Source: an uncultured Eubacteriales bacterium
Lineage (GTDB): Bacteria > Bacillota > Clostridia > Christensenellales > UBA1242
DNA length: 64,000 bases
Direction of reading: 5' to 3'
Assembly: GCA_949001935.1 (NCBI GenBank)
Contig: CARJLX010000001.1
Location: 387,269 to 451,268 of the forward strand
Positions 1 to 8,566 of the stretch are shown here, one piece after another; position 1 is the first letter of the stretch, and each line of letters begins with the position of its first letter. The position numbers were made by a program, and so were the translations under genes. Under the pieces are notes generated by a model. It made no database searches and was not told the origin of the DNA. It saw nothing but the letters and a program-made list of their open reading frames with translations.

Positions 1-172
1 AAGTATAAAGCGTATTCATATTTTTAGTAGCAACAAAAACAACATTACCACCCCTGCCACCATCTCCACCGTCAGGGCCCCCATTCATAACAAGTTTTGT
101 ACGCAAAAATGAGATAGCACCATTGCCACCATCTCCCGCTTTAATCATCAATTTAACTCTATCAAGAAACAT
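1..172 (-). CDS. obgE: GTPase ObgE/CgtA, N-terminal part (cut by window edge)
   Basis: Only the first 57 or so residues lie in the window. Reading leftwards from the ATG at 172-170 they give MFLDRVKLMIKAGDGGNG and then a glycine-rich stretch with GGPDGGDGGRGG, the hallmark of the Obg fold that precedes the G domain. Obg GTPases act in late 50S ribosome assembly and stress control. A ribosome-binding site (AAAGGA on the minus strand) sits just upstream of the ATG. The GTPase domain and any C-terminal domain are outside the window. Identification from the Obg glycine repeats is firm. Confidence 0.93.
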   Translation of the reverse strand, partial: MFLDRVKLMIKAGDGGNGAISFLRTKLVMNGGPDGGDGGRGGNVVFVATKNMNTLYT

Positions 173-327
173 ATAAATCCTTTTTTCTCTTCTTTTCTTC
201 TTAAGAAAAGAAGCAAAAGAAATCTTTTAATATTTTTTGCTTACACAAGAATTATTAAACAAGTTTTTCTTTACTAAAGAAATGAAACTCAACGCTTTTT
301 GTTTTTTGCTATAAAAAATGAAAAGCG

Positions 328-963
328 TTAAATTTTCTTTTGTTGCTTTTCTTTAAAAGAAAAGCAAATAGAAGTAAATGGGCAATCTTTACAATCTGGA
401 TTTTGAGATTTGCATTTGTACCGTCCAAAGTGAACCATTTGAAGGTGCAACTCGCTCCAATACTTTTGCGGAAAGACTTTACGCAAAACTTCCTCGCACT
501 TGTTTGGATCGTCAGTTTTAACAAGGCCTAATCTATTTGAAACTCGAAGAACATGAGTGTCAACTGCAATCGCGTCACCGCCAAAAGCCTCAGCCGTCAC
601 AACATTAGCTGTTTTTCTACCAACCCCAGCAAGAGAACATAAACCTTCAAAATCCTCTGGAACTTTTCCATTATGTTTTTCAACAATATCTTTTGAACAA
701 GCAATAATATTCTTTGCCTTGTTATGATAAAATCCACATGAATGAATTAAATCTTCAATCACCTCTTGACTTGCCTTTGCCATAGCCTCTGGCGTTCCAT
801 AATCTTTAAATAGTTCTTTCGTAACAATATTAACACGCTTATCTGTGCATTGAGCAGACAATATAACCGCAATCAAAAGTTGATAAGGCGAATTATACTC
901 CAATTCACACTTTGGAGAAGGAAAAAGATTATCTAAATTTTTCTTAATTTCTTCGACTTGCAC
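328..963 (-). CDS. nth: Endonuclease III (DNA glycosylase/AP lyase)
   Basis: 211 residues, the normal length for Nth. It removes oxidised pyrimidines and nicks the abasic site in base-excision repair. Visible motifs are the helix-hairpin-helix with LAGVGRKTANVV, whose Lys is the usual Schiff-base residue; the catalytic Asp in VDTHVLRVSNRLGL; and a C-terminal iron-sulfur motif C-x6-C-x2-C-x5-C near residues 184-201 (KCKSQNPDCKDCPFTSIC). The tail is Lys/Gln-rich. It is a single gene between obgE and lysS. A weak inverted repeat (AACGCTTTT/AAAAGCGTT) after the stop could be its terminator but lacks a clean U run. Confidence 0.95.
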   Translation of the reverse strand: MQVEEIKKNLDNLFPSPKCELEYNSPYQLLIAVILSAQCTDKRVNIVTKELFKDYGTPEAMAKASQEVIEDLIHSCGFYHNKAKNIIACSKDIVEKHNGKVPEDFEGLCSLAGVGRKTANVVTAEAFGGDAIAVDTHVLRVSNRLGLVKTDDPNKCEEVLRKVFPQKYWSELHLQMVHFGRYKCKSQNPDCKDCPFTSICFSFKEKQQKKI

Positions 964-1037
964 AATTCACCTCCTCTTTTGTTTGCATACTAGTAAAAAT
1001 ATCAGTATTTTAGGACTAGTTTATTATATTTTTATAA

Positions 1038-2501
1038 CTAACGCATAATAGGGAACAACACTACATCACGAACTGATTGCTGATTGTAAATAAGCATTAA
1101 AAGTCTATCAAGTCCACAACCTAAACCTGAAATTGGTGGCATACCATGCTCCATCGCGAGCATAAAGCTTTCGTCTAGATCCATAGTTTCGTCATCACCT
1201 TGTTTCTTAGCTTCAAGCTGTTTTTCAAAAGCTTCGCGTTGTTGGATTGGATTTACAAGCTCGCTATAAGCTTTGCAAAGCTCAGTCCCCATAACTACAA
1301 CTTGGAATACATCAATAATACGCTCATCGTCATCATTTCTTCTTGCAAGAGGAATAAGTGCAGCAGGATAATTGTAAAGTATAGTTGGTTGAACAATATT
1401 CTCGCGAATTTTCTTTTTATAAACAAAGTCAACTATTTGACTAATAGACTTATAGTCTTCTAATTCTCCTATTTTAAACAAGCCTTTAGCAACAATTTTA
1501 TTTTTGAATTCTATTGGATCAGTTTCAGCCAAGAAATCAAATCCAAATATCTCTCGCATAGTTTCTACATAATTTATTCTATCAAGATTTTCTTTGCCAA
1601 AATCTAAAACCACACCATCTTTTTCGATTGTTGCTTTACCTGTAAGTTCTAACAAGAGATTTTTAATAAATCCTTGGAAAAATTTTATATTATCTTCAAA
1701 ATCCCAATAAGAAGCGTACCATTCAACTTGAGTAAACTCTTGCAAATGTTGAGGATCCATACCCTCATTACGGAAACACTTTGCAACTTCAAAAACACGA
1801 TCAAATCCGCCTGCAATACATTGCTTTAAATATGTTTCTGGAGCAATACGAAGATTCATATCTACATCTAATGCATTATGATGAGTGAAGAAGGGTTTTG
1901 CACTTGCCCCACAAACTGCACTTTGCAAAATTGGAGTTTCAACTTCCATAAAACCATTCTCACCAAGATATTTACGAATGAAAGCCAAAAGTTTGCTACG
2001 CCCTACAAAAACAGCCCTAGCCTCTTCATTTGTAATAAGGTCAAGATAGCGTTGACGATATTTTGTTTCGGTGTCGACAAGACCGTGGAACTTTTCTGGA
2101 AGTGGACGAAGTGTTTTTGAAAGAAGTGTTACCTTTTCTGCCTTAACAGTAACTTCGCCGGTTTGTGTGAGATAAACTTCACCTTCAACGCCTACAAAGT
2201 CAGCAATATCAACCATCTTTTTGTAGAAGTCATAAGCCTCTTCATCAAGCTCATTGCGCCCAACAGAAATTTGAATTTTTGCGTTTATATCACGGATGTG
2301 CATAAATCCAAATTTACCCATAACGCGTTTAAAAATAACGCGACCTGCAATTTTAACACGCTCGCCAACTTTTTCTCTAGCCTCTTCAATTGTGCAAGTT
2401 CTATCAAACTTTGCCTTGTAAGGGATTTCTCCCATTTCTTTTAAAGAATCAATCTTTGCTCTTCTAACATCAACTTCGTTAGTTAAAATTTGTTCAGCCA
2501 T
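1038..2501 (-). CDS. lysS: Lysyl-tRNA synthetase, class II
   Basis: Charges tRNA-Lys. 487 residues from the ATG at 2501-2499. An upstream in-frame ATG at 2534 lies inside a terminator hairpin and is unlikely to be used, because the Shine-Dalgarno AAAGGAG lies between the two. The N-terminal OB-fold anticodon domain includes GRVIFKRVMGKFGFMHIRD. The catalytic domain shows class II motif 2 (FRNEGMDPQHLQEFTQVEW) and motif 3 (GLGCGLDRLLML) near the C-terminus. No T-box leader is seen. The SD is embedded in the 3' arm of the pnp terminator (see findings). Confidence 0.96.
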   Translation of the reverse strand: MAEQILTNEVDVRRAKIDSLKEMGEIPYKAKFDRTCTIEEAREKVGERVKIAGRVIFKRVMGKFGFMHIRDINAKIQISVGRNELDEEAYDFYKKMVDIADFVGVEGEVYLTQTGEVTVKAEKVTLLSKTLRPLPEKFHGLVDTETKYRQRYLDLITNEEARAVFVGRSKLLAFIRKYLGENGFMEVETPILQSAVCGASAKPFFTHHNALDVDMNLRIAPETYLKQCIAGGFDRVFEVAKCFRNEGMDPQHLQEFTQVEWYASYWDFEDNIKFFQGFIKNLLLELTGKATIEKDGVVLDFGKENLDRINYVETMREIFGFDFLAETDPIEFKNKIVAKGLFKIGELEDYKSISQIVDFVYKKKIRENIVQPTILYNYPAALIPLARRNDDDERIIDVFQVVVMGTELCKAYSELVNPIQQREAFEKQLEAKKQGDDETMDLDESFMLAMEHGMPPISGLGCGLDRLLMLIYNQQSVRDVVLFPIMR

Positions 2502-2505
2502 AAAT

Positions 2506-2548
2506 AAAAAACTCCTTTTATGAAAGGTTATCATAAAAGGAGTTTTTT
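2506..2548. terminator. Bidirectional intrinsic terminator between pnp and lysS
   Basis: A perfect 18-bp inverted repeat (2506-2523 with 2531-2548) and a 7-nt loop. It carries T runs on both outer sides. It ends the pnp transcript on the minus strand. Its 3' arm on that strand contains the AAGGAG used by lysS. Confidence 0.85.
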
Positions 2549-2568
2549 GTCAATCTATTTGTTTGTTT

Positions 2569-4755
2569 TTACTTAGTTTTTTTAGCCTTTTTCTCTGCTT
2601 TTACCTTTTCTTTTTCGGCTTTTTTATCTTCCTTGCTTGGTTTTGCAGGCTTTTTATTTTCTTGTGTTTTTGGAACTAAACGCTTAAGGTCAATTCTACC
2701 CTTTTCATCAATCTTGATTACTTCTACTTCAACACTATCGCCAAGTTTAACAACATCTTCAACTTTTTCAACGCGTGTATTTGAAAGTTTTGAAATGTGG
2801 ATCATACCTTCTCTGCCATTACCAAGATCTACAAAAGCACCAAAGTTCATAATTCTAACAACTTTACCATCATAAACATCTCCAACTTCTGGAACTTCAA
2901 CAATACCTAAGATGATTTTCTTAGCTTTTTCACACATTGCCATATCTTGACCTGCAATAAATACTCTGCCATCATCTTCAATGTCAATCTTAACACCAGT
3001 TTGGTCTATGATTGAATTAATGGTTTTCCCACCAGAGCCAATAACATCTTTGATAAAATCAGGATTAATTTGCATAGTAAGAATTTTTGGAGCATATTTA
3101 GAAAGCTCTTTTTTAGGTGCTGGAATTTGTTCAAGAAGTTTTTTCATGATAAACATTCTTCCTTCGCGTGCTTGATTTAAAGCAGTTGTAAGGATTTGTT
3201 TATCAATGCCTTTAATCTTGATATCCATTTGTATAGCAGTAACACCCTTTTCAGTACCTGTAACTTTAAAGTCCATATCTCCAAGGAAATCTTCAAGGCC
3301 TTGAATATCACTAAGAACTGCAACCTTGCCGCTCTCTTCATCTTTAATAAGTCCCATTGCAATTCCTGCAACTGGGCGTTTGATTGGAACGCCACCATCC
3401 ATAAGAGCAAGAGTTGAACCGCATACACTTGCCATTGATGAAGAACCATTTGAAGAAAGTACTTCACTTACAAGACGAAGTGCATATGGAAATTCGTCTT
3501 CAGTTGGAATAACAGGCTCGAGTGCACGTTCTGCTAAAGCACCATGCCCTATTTCGCGTCTGCCTGGACTCTTAATTCCTCTAGCCTCACCAGTCGCATA
3601 AGCAGGCATGTTGTAGTGATGAACATAACGATTTACTTCTTCGTCATCAAGCCCTTCAAGTTTTTGCATGTCACTAACTGTACCAAGAGTTAATGATGTT
3701 AGCACTTGAGTTTGGCCACGAGTGAAAAGACCACTACCATGAACTCTTGGTAATAATCCATTATCGCACCAGATAGGACGAATTTCGGTAAGTTTTCTTC
3801 CGTCAGGACGCACACCCTTGTTTACTATCTTTGCTCTAACCTTTTCCTTAGTCATTTTGTAAATAACATCCCCAATCTCTCTTTCACAATCAGGATAAAT
3901 TTCGGCAAAATGAGAATTAACTTCCTTGTCCACCTCATCTTGACGAACTTGACGTTCTTGTCTATCAAAAGTATCAAGAGCGTGATCAAGAAGTTTGTCG
4001 GCAAACTTTCTAACATCATTATTGATATTATCTGGAATAACATAATAAGATATTTCTTTATTCTCAGGTTTACCAATCTTGTCTTTTACCTTCTTTATAA
4101 ACTTTACAATTTTCTTAATTTCTTCATGAGCAAACAAAATACCGTCACGAAGAGTTTCTTCTGGGATTTCTCTTGCTCCACCTTCAATCATAAGAACGGC
4201 ATCTTCAGTACCAGCAACAGTCATGTGCATATCACTCTTTTCTCTTTGCTCGCCATCTGGATTGATAACAAATTTACCATCAATAAGACCAACTACAACA
4301 GCACCTGTTGGACCACCAAATGGAATATCACTGATTGACAAAGCAAAACTTGAACCAAGCATTGCAAGAGTTTCTGGCTCAATGTCTGGGTCAACAGAAA
4401 GTGCAGTTGCAACTACACAAACATCATTGAAAAAGCCCTTTGGGAAAAGTGGACGAAGTGGACGGTCAATAAGACGAGAAGTCAAAATTGCCTTATCGCT
4501 TGGACGACCTTCACGCTTTTTAAACCCTCCTGGAATTTTCCCAACAGAATACATTTTTTCTTCAAAATCCACTTGAAGTGGGAAGAAGTCAATACCTGGT
4601 CTAGGCTCTTTAGACATAGTCACATTAACCATAACAACAGTTTCACCACATCTAACAAGACATGATCCGTTTGCTTGTTCACAAAGTCTGCCAGTTTCAA
4701 AACTTACAGTTTTTCCTCCAATTTTGATTTCAAAAATTTTAGCATCTTCTTTCAT
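2569..4755 (-). CDS. pnp: Polyribonucleotide nucleotidyltransferase (PNPase)
   Basis: 728 residues. A phosphorolytic 3'-5' exoribonuclease that works in mRNA turnover and acts as a trimer. Domain order: first RNase PH domain (about 1-140), helical linker, second RNase PH domain (about 310-540), KH domain with the GSGG loop near residue 570, and S1 RNA-binding domain (GKVVRIMNFGAFVDLGNG) from about 620. It ends in a Lys/Glu-rich low-complexity tail of about 35 residues, longer than in many relatives. AGGAGA precedes the ATG. It follows rpsO, the common rpsO-pnp order. A small GGTGC/GCAC hairpin sits just upstream of the SD, a possible autoregulatory site by analogy only. Confidence 0.97.
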   Translation of the reverse strand: MKEDAKIFEIKIGGKTVSFETGRLCEQANGSCLVRCGETVVMVNVTMSKEPRPGIDFFPLQVDFEEKMYSVGKIPGGFKKREGRPSDKAILTSRLIDRPLRPLFPKGFFNDVCVVATALSVDPDIEPETLAMLGSSFALSISDIPFGGPTGAVVVGLIDGKFVINPDGEQREKSDMHMTVAGTEDAVLMIEGGAREIPEETLRDGILFAHEEIKKIVKFIKKVKDKIGKPENKEISYYVIPDNINNDVRKFADKLLDHALDTFDRQERQVRQDEVDKEVNSHFAEIYPDCEREIGDVIYKMTKEKVRAKIVNKGVRPDGRKLTEIRPIWCDNGLLPRVHGSGLFTRGQTQVLTSLTLGTVSDMQKLEGLDDEEVNRYVHHYNMPAYATGEARGIKSPGRREIGHGALAERALEPVIPTEDEFPYALRLVSEVLSSNGSSSMASVCGSTLALMDGGVPIKRPVAGIAMGLIKDEESGKVAVLSDIQGLEDFLGDMDFKVTGTEKGVTAIQMDIKIKGIDKQILTTALNQAREGRMFIMKKLLEQIPAPKKELSKYAPKILTMQINPDFIKDVIGSGGKTINSIIDQTGVKIDIEDDGRVFIAGQDMAMCEKAKKIILGIVEVPEVGDVYDGKVVRIMNFGAFVDLGNGREGMIHISKLSNTRVEKVEDVVKLGDSVEVEVIKIDEKGRIDLKRLVPKTQENKKPAKPSKEDKKAEKEKVKAEKKAKKTK

Positions 4756-4847
4756 AATAAATCTCCTTTTGTGCCTATAGCACCTTTTTGTTTTTTAATA
4801 GTTATTTAATTCAAAAAAGAGGTTGCAAAACGCACTCCCCCCTTTAA

Positions 4848-5111
4848 TTATTTAACATCACGAATATTAAGTTCTTTAATAATCTTTCTGTAAGCTTCAA
4901 TATCTCTTTCTTTAAGATAAAGTAAGAAACCTTTTCTTTTACCAACCATTTGAAGAAGACCACGACGAGAGTGGTTGTCATTAGGGTTAGCTTTAAGATG
5001 CTCGTTCAAGTGATTGATTCTCTCAGTAAGAAGAGCGAGTTGAACTTGAACAGAACCAGTATCATGCTCAGAAAGTTTAAACTTGTTGATAATTTCTTGC
5101 TTAGATTGCAT
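4848..5111 (-). CDS. rpsO: 30S ribosomal protein S15
   Basis: 87 residues, the usual S15 length, with the conserved HDTGSVQVQLALLTERI and HSRRGLLQMVGKRKGFLLYL segments. S15 is a primary 16S rRNA-binding protein that organises the platform of the 30S subunit. The gene lies upstream of pnp on the same strand with a 92-bp gap, so co-transcription is likely. A promoter is visible about 90 bp upstream. The leader contains short complementary pieces and could be an S15-binding autoregulatory leader, but I could not confirm a known class. Confidence 0.98.
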   Translation of the reverse strand: MQSKQEIINKFKLSEHDTGSVQVQLALLTERINHLNEHLKANPNDNHSRRGLLQMVGKRKGFLLYLKERDIEAYRKIIKELNIRDVK

Positions 5112-5202
5112 AAATTCCTCCCATTTAATTTTTTTCTAGATAACGAAGCCTTGCGTCAGAAGGTTTCGACAAAACCGCGTTAACTAATATATCGACAAGA
5201 AT

Positions 5203-5231
5203 ATATTATCATAAAAAAGTTACTTTGTAAA
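5203..5231 (-). promoter_or_regulatory. Sigma-A-type promoter of rpsO-pnp
   Basis: On the minus strand: -35 TTTACA (5231-5226), 17-nt spacer, -10 TAATAT (5208-5203). It leaves an untranslated leader of about 85 nt before rpsO. Confidence 0.6.
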
Positions 5232-5306
5232 GTGTTTTTTAAAAATATTTGAACAAATCAATGTTTTATTGACATTTTTCAATATATTTCGACAAAGTTC
5301 TCAAAT

Positions 5307-5340
5307 AAAAAAGTTTAGATTTAAAACCTAAACTTTTTAT
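5307..5340 (-). terminator. Terminator of the 998-aa GLUG surface gene
   Basis: Arms 5307-5318 and 5328-5339 (core AAGTTTAG/CTAAACTT) around the loop at 5319-5327, followed by a T-rich run on the minus strand. It directly follows the stop codon at 5341. A second copy of this hairpin, split in its loop by 2,069 bp, occurs at 61865-63963. Confidence 0.75.
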
Positions 5341-8337
5341 TTACCCCTCACTAAACCCAAGCGTATTTTTAAGATAATTGTAAACATTAGAAGATCCAGA
5401 CTCTCCTCCAATCCAGCATAGAGATTTTTGTATTGGATAGCCATTGTTTATTGCGCTATTGTATGTCCAGTTGCCCCATGATGATGAGTTACCAAACATA
5501 ACTTTTGTTGCAGTGCCTTTCAAGGTGCCATAGCCATAAGAACCGCTCATTACACTTTTATCTTCTACAAAGATAGCTAAAATATCTGTGTTAGATGCAT
5601 TTTCAACCTTAACATTTAATACTGAACAATCATACATTGATGCTCCACAATATGCAACTACTCCACCTGCATAAAGAACACCATTTGCTGTTGAATCTTT
5701 TGCTATACATGAAGTGATTGTACCTCTCCATGTACCTGCTACACAGCCTGCCGCATCTGTTTTACTTTGAACTGATACATTTTCTACAATTACATTACTC
5801 ATTTCTCCCATACCATTGCCAACTACACCGCCTGAATCGCCTTCTCCAACAATTTTAGAATCTCTTAGTATTATATTTTTTAAAATACTTCCCCATGGTC
5901 TACCAAACAATCCTGAATTATATTCATTTCCGCTCGTCCTCATATTGCTTATTGAATATAACCCGCCGTCATAATGCCCCTGAAATGGTGTTGCTTGAGT
6001 TCCAATTCCTTCCCAAATATACCAAACATATTTGGAATTTTTGGTCGCTTTGTTCTCTAAATCTATTGGTGCGGTTTGTTTGAAATATTTCCCTTCTAAC
6101 GATTCTGTCCTACTTTGTTTTGCTAGCAATGCTAATTGTTGGGCTGTTGCTATCTCATATGGACTACTTTCTGTTCCATTACCTCCTGCATATGATGTCG
6201 CTGCAAAGTCTGTCCATGGACGAGCAAAGTAGATAGAATATGACTTTTTATCTTCATTTTCAGCACTATCATAGGCATAAATATCTGTCAAATATACTCC
6301 TATCTCATTATTATGGTCACTCATGTTTACTGCATACTTATAGTTATATGTTTGCCCCTCTACAGAATATGTTCCTTTAATTCCTTGTCCCCAAATTAAA
6401 TCATCCTGACCATTATATTCTGTCCATGTTGGAAATAGCATTTTTACTACTCCAATATTATCTGTTGCATATGCATATACATCATAGCCATCTTCTCGCG
6501 TTACATAGGTTGCTCTATGTATGACTGGTGGCTCAGTATCTAATGCCTCCCAAGTAGCAGTTAATGTTTCATTTAAATTTCCAAATGTATACACTCCATT
6601 AGAAATACTTCCACCACCTGACAAACTCCAACCTTTAAATGTATAACCTGTTCGCGTTGGGTTTGCTAAAGTAATTTGTTGCCCAGCGCTGCCATAATAA
6701 TCATTTGAGGCCTGCTGTTTTACTTTTACGTCGTATATCCTAAAACTTGCATTGTTTAAATTTGTATCTATTCTTAAATTATACACCCCAGAAACTGTTG
6801 GAGTAAAGTCAAAACTAAAAGTTACAGGAGTTGATGTGCTATTAACAGTAGGACCAAAATTAATGTAAAAAGTATCATAATTACCATTTAAAAACATACC
6901 TGCTTCAACAGTACTATTTAAAACACTTGATGTTCTGCTTACTGCTTTTAAACTTAAATTACAATTTACGCCTTTTACTAAATATGCGTTGATATAAGTA
7001 AAATGTCCATAATGATCAATATCATCATTAGAATTTGAACTTACATAAATGTTTTGGTTACTTATATAATATCTAATTCCACCACTCGTTATTAATGAAG
7101 AAGAACTTCCTTCATTTTCTATTTTGTCAAATAGATTAGTTCCCTCATAACTAGCCGAACCACCATTTAAATTTATTGTAAGTTTTGAAGAACTACATAA
7201 TACTGGATAACCACTATTTGTGTTTGAATTTATTCTCCAAGTAAACCTAAAATCCCATGGGTAAGAATCGTTCCAATTGGATGAATTTGTATACCAAGAC
7301 TTGTTTTTAGCATAAGATGTTGAATTTAAATTTGTATATTTAGTGGTTCCTGTATTTGTCCCACCTGTCGAATTTCCTGCTCCATAAGATAATGTACAAT
7401 TCCCTCCATAGTAACAATTTTTTATTATACATTCTTCTCCAACAATTCCTCCTATGTAGTAGTTACCAGAGGCACTTATTGCGCCAGTATTATAGCAATT
7501 TGTGATTGTATTAGTAACTCCCGGCACTAAATGTAAACTGCATCCTGCCATTCCACCAATTGAAGAAAAAACTGCAGTTAAAGCACCAGTATTATAGCAA
7601 TTTGTGATTGTAGAATACTCATATGTGCCGACTATTCCCCCTATTATACTTGCCCCAGTCACATTGCTTGTATTATAACAATTAGATATTTTTGCAGTAT
7701 AAATTGCTCCAGCTATTCCTCCAATATAGTCATGCCCTTGAATATATGAATTTACAACTCCAATATTTTTTATTATCAGCGGGTTGCTAGTTGAACGACC
7801 AAAAATATATCCAAACAATCCTTGATATGAATAGGAATCTGTTGTTCCTGCTTTTGTAAAAATTCCCGATACTGTATATCCACCTCCATCATAATTCCCT
7901 GAAAAATAATGTTGATTCAATGTTGTTGTCCCTTGTAGATAAACGCATCCTATTGGTTGCCAATAATATGCAGAAAGGTCTATATTTGCTGTTTGTTTAA
8001 AATATTTATCTTGATAATAATAATATGTGTTTGTTACTGATCCACTCCCACTATAAACCATATATGAAAGTCTTGCCAAGTCTTGAGCAGATTGAATTAA
8101 ATATGGATCACTCTCGCTTCCACTGCCAGACCATGCAGTTGTGCCATAACGTCCTGAGTCTGTCCAATAACCACTTGTATTGACAGTTGGACTTGTGGCT
8201 CCAAATGAAGGAGGCGTTGCTTCTTCTGGTGAATTTGATGAAAAATCCATAAAACCAAATGTTAGCCCCAAAACAAGTGCTATAACTGCAAAACATGTTG
8301 AAAAAATTATCAAAATTTTCTTCTTTTTTGAATACAT
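5341..8337 (-). CDS. Large secreted GLUG/InlB-repeat surface protein
   Basis: 998 residues. A basic N-terminus and hydrophobic segment (residues about 8-30) form a signal peptide or membrane anchor. Then comes an entry motif around residue 70 (WSGSGSESDPYLI), a block of GLUG-type repeats (about 170-330, with units like NCYNTGA..GGIVG), an InlB B-repeat-like unit near 560 (PTRTGYTFKGWSL), and a second GLUG region from about 715 to the end. No LPxTG or C-terminal membrane anchor is seen; it ends YLKNTLGFSEG. Such proteins usually act as adhesins or cell-surface proteins. AAAGGAG precedes the ATG. The promoter has a G9 tract in its spacer. Paralogues lie at 17374-19708, 35331-37685 and the right window edge. 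Confidence 0.85.
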   Translation of the reverse strand: MYSKKKKILIIFSTCFAVIALVLGLTFGFMDFSSNSPEEATPPSFGATSPTVNTSGYWTDSGRYGTTAWSGSGSESDPYLIQSAQDLARLSYMVYSGSGSVTNTYYYYQDKYFKQTANIDLSAYYWQPIGCVYLQGTTTLNQHYFSGNYDGGGYTVSGIFTKAGTTDSYSYQGLFGYIFGRSTSNPLIIKNIGVVNSYIQGHDYIGGIAGAIYTAKISNCYNTSNVTGASIIGGIVGTYEYSTITNCYNTGALTAVFSSIGGMAGCSLHLVPGVTNTITNCYNTGAISASGNYYIGGIVGEECIIKNCYYGGNCTLSYGAGNSTGGTNTGTTKYTNLNSTSYAKNKSWYTNSSNWNDSYPWDFRFTWRINSNTNSGYPVLCSSSKLTINLNGGSASYEGTNLFDKIENEGSSSSLITSGGIRYYISNQNIYVSSNSNDDIDHYGHFTYINAYLVKGVNCNLSLKAVSRTSSVLNSTVEAGMFLNGNYDTFYINFGPTVNSTSTPVTFSFDFTPTVSGVYNLRIDTNLNNASFRIYDVKVKQQASNDYYGSAGQQITLANPTRTGYTFKGWSLSGGGSISNGVYTFGNLNETLTATWEALDTEPPVIHRATYVTREDGYDVYAYATDNIGVVKMLFPTWTEYNGQDDLIWGQGIKGTYSVEGQTYNYKYAVNMSDHNNEIGVYLTDIYAYDSAENEDKKSYSIYFARPWTDFAATSYAGGNGTESSPYEIATAQQLALLAKQSRTESLEGKYFKQTAPIDLENKATKNSKYVWYIWEGIGTQATPFQGHYDGGLYSISNMRTSGNEYNSGLFGRPWGSILKNIILRDSKIVGEGDSGGVVGNGMGEMSNVIVENVSVQSKTDAAGCVAGTWRGTITSCIAKDSTANGVLYAGGVVAYCGASMYDCSVLNVKVENASNTDILAIFVEDKSVMSGSYGYGTLKGTATKVMFGNSSSWGNWTYNSAINNGYPIQKSLCWIGGESGSSNVYNYLKNTLGFSEG

Positions 8338-8373
8338 ATTTTTTCTCCTTTGATTATAGTGTGCAAAGCAGGT

Positions 8374-8414
8374 AATTTTACTCTTTATGTTTTACGTATT
8401 TTTTGAGTAAAATT
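8374..8414 (-). repeat. Inverted repeat in the 5' leader of the 998-aa surface gene
   Basis: Perfect 10-bp arms AATTTTACTC (8374-8383) and GAGTAAAATT (8405-8414) with a 21-nt loop. It lies between the poly-G promoter and the start codon, so it would form a leader hairpin. Function unknown. Confidence 0.45.
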
Positions 8415-8478
8415 GTGAATTTCTCGCTTTTTCAAAATCATTATAGCAAATCCCCCCCCCGCGTCAAGCAAATCTCAC
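8405..8478 (-). repeat. Poly-G promoter repeat, copy 1
   Basis: About 75 bp closely similar to 37771-37846, upstream of the paralogous surface gene. Both share TTTTTCAAAATCA, the -10 box, ATTTGC, the G tract, GCG and the -35 box. It shows that the promoter region was duplicated together with the gene family. Confidence 0.7.
8440..8467 (-). promoter_or_regulatory. Promoter with poly-G spacer (phase-variable candidate), 998-aa gene
   Basis: On the minus strand: -35 TTGACG (8467-8462), a 16-nt spacer holding nine G (8460-8452), and -10 TATAAT (8445-8440). The transcript would start about 100 nt upstream of the ATG at 8337. A change in G number would change spacer length; ten G would give the optimal 17. 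Confidence 0.75.
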
Positions 8479-8530
8479 TGGTTTTACAAACTTTATTCCG
8501 CTTTCCGCGGATGGGGATAATTAAGGCAAT

Positions 8531-8566
8531 AAATAAAAAAAGAATTCTATTTAAAGAATTCTTTCT
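8531..8566 (-). terminator. Terminator of the hemZ operon
   Basis: Arms AAGAATTCT (8540-8548) and AGAATTCTT (8555-8563) followed on the minus strand by a T-rich run. It overlaps the hemZ stop region. Confidence 0.7.

Noticed and set aside
291..329. Terminator after nth
   Set aside because: The AACGCTTTT/AAAAGCGTT arms have a long loop and lack a clean T run on the minus strand. Not listed as a terminator.
4223..4576. Plus-strand open frame opposite pnp
   Set aside because: It is the reverse shadow of a highly conserved gene, with no SD or promoter. Other opposite-strand frames in conserved genes were dropped for the same reason.
4836..4841. Run of six C after rpsO as another phase-variation tract
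   Set aside because: Six is too short, and it lies between rpsO and pnp, where no switching effect is apparent.
5341..8337. Possible CRISPR-like array in the repetitive surface genes
   Set aside because: The repeats are protein-level GLUG units with divergent bases, not short identical repeats with unique spacers.
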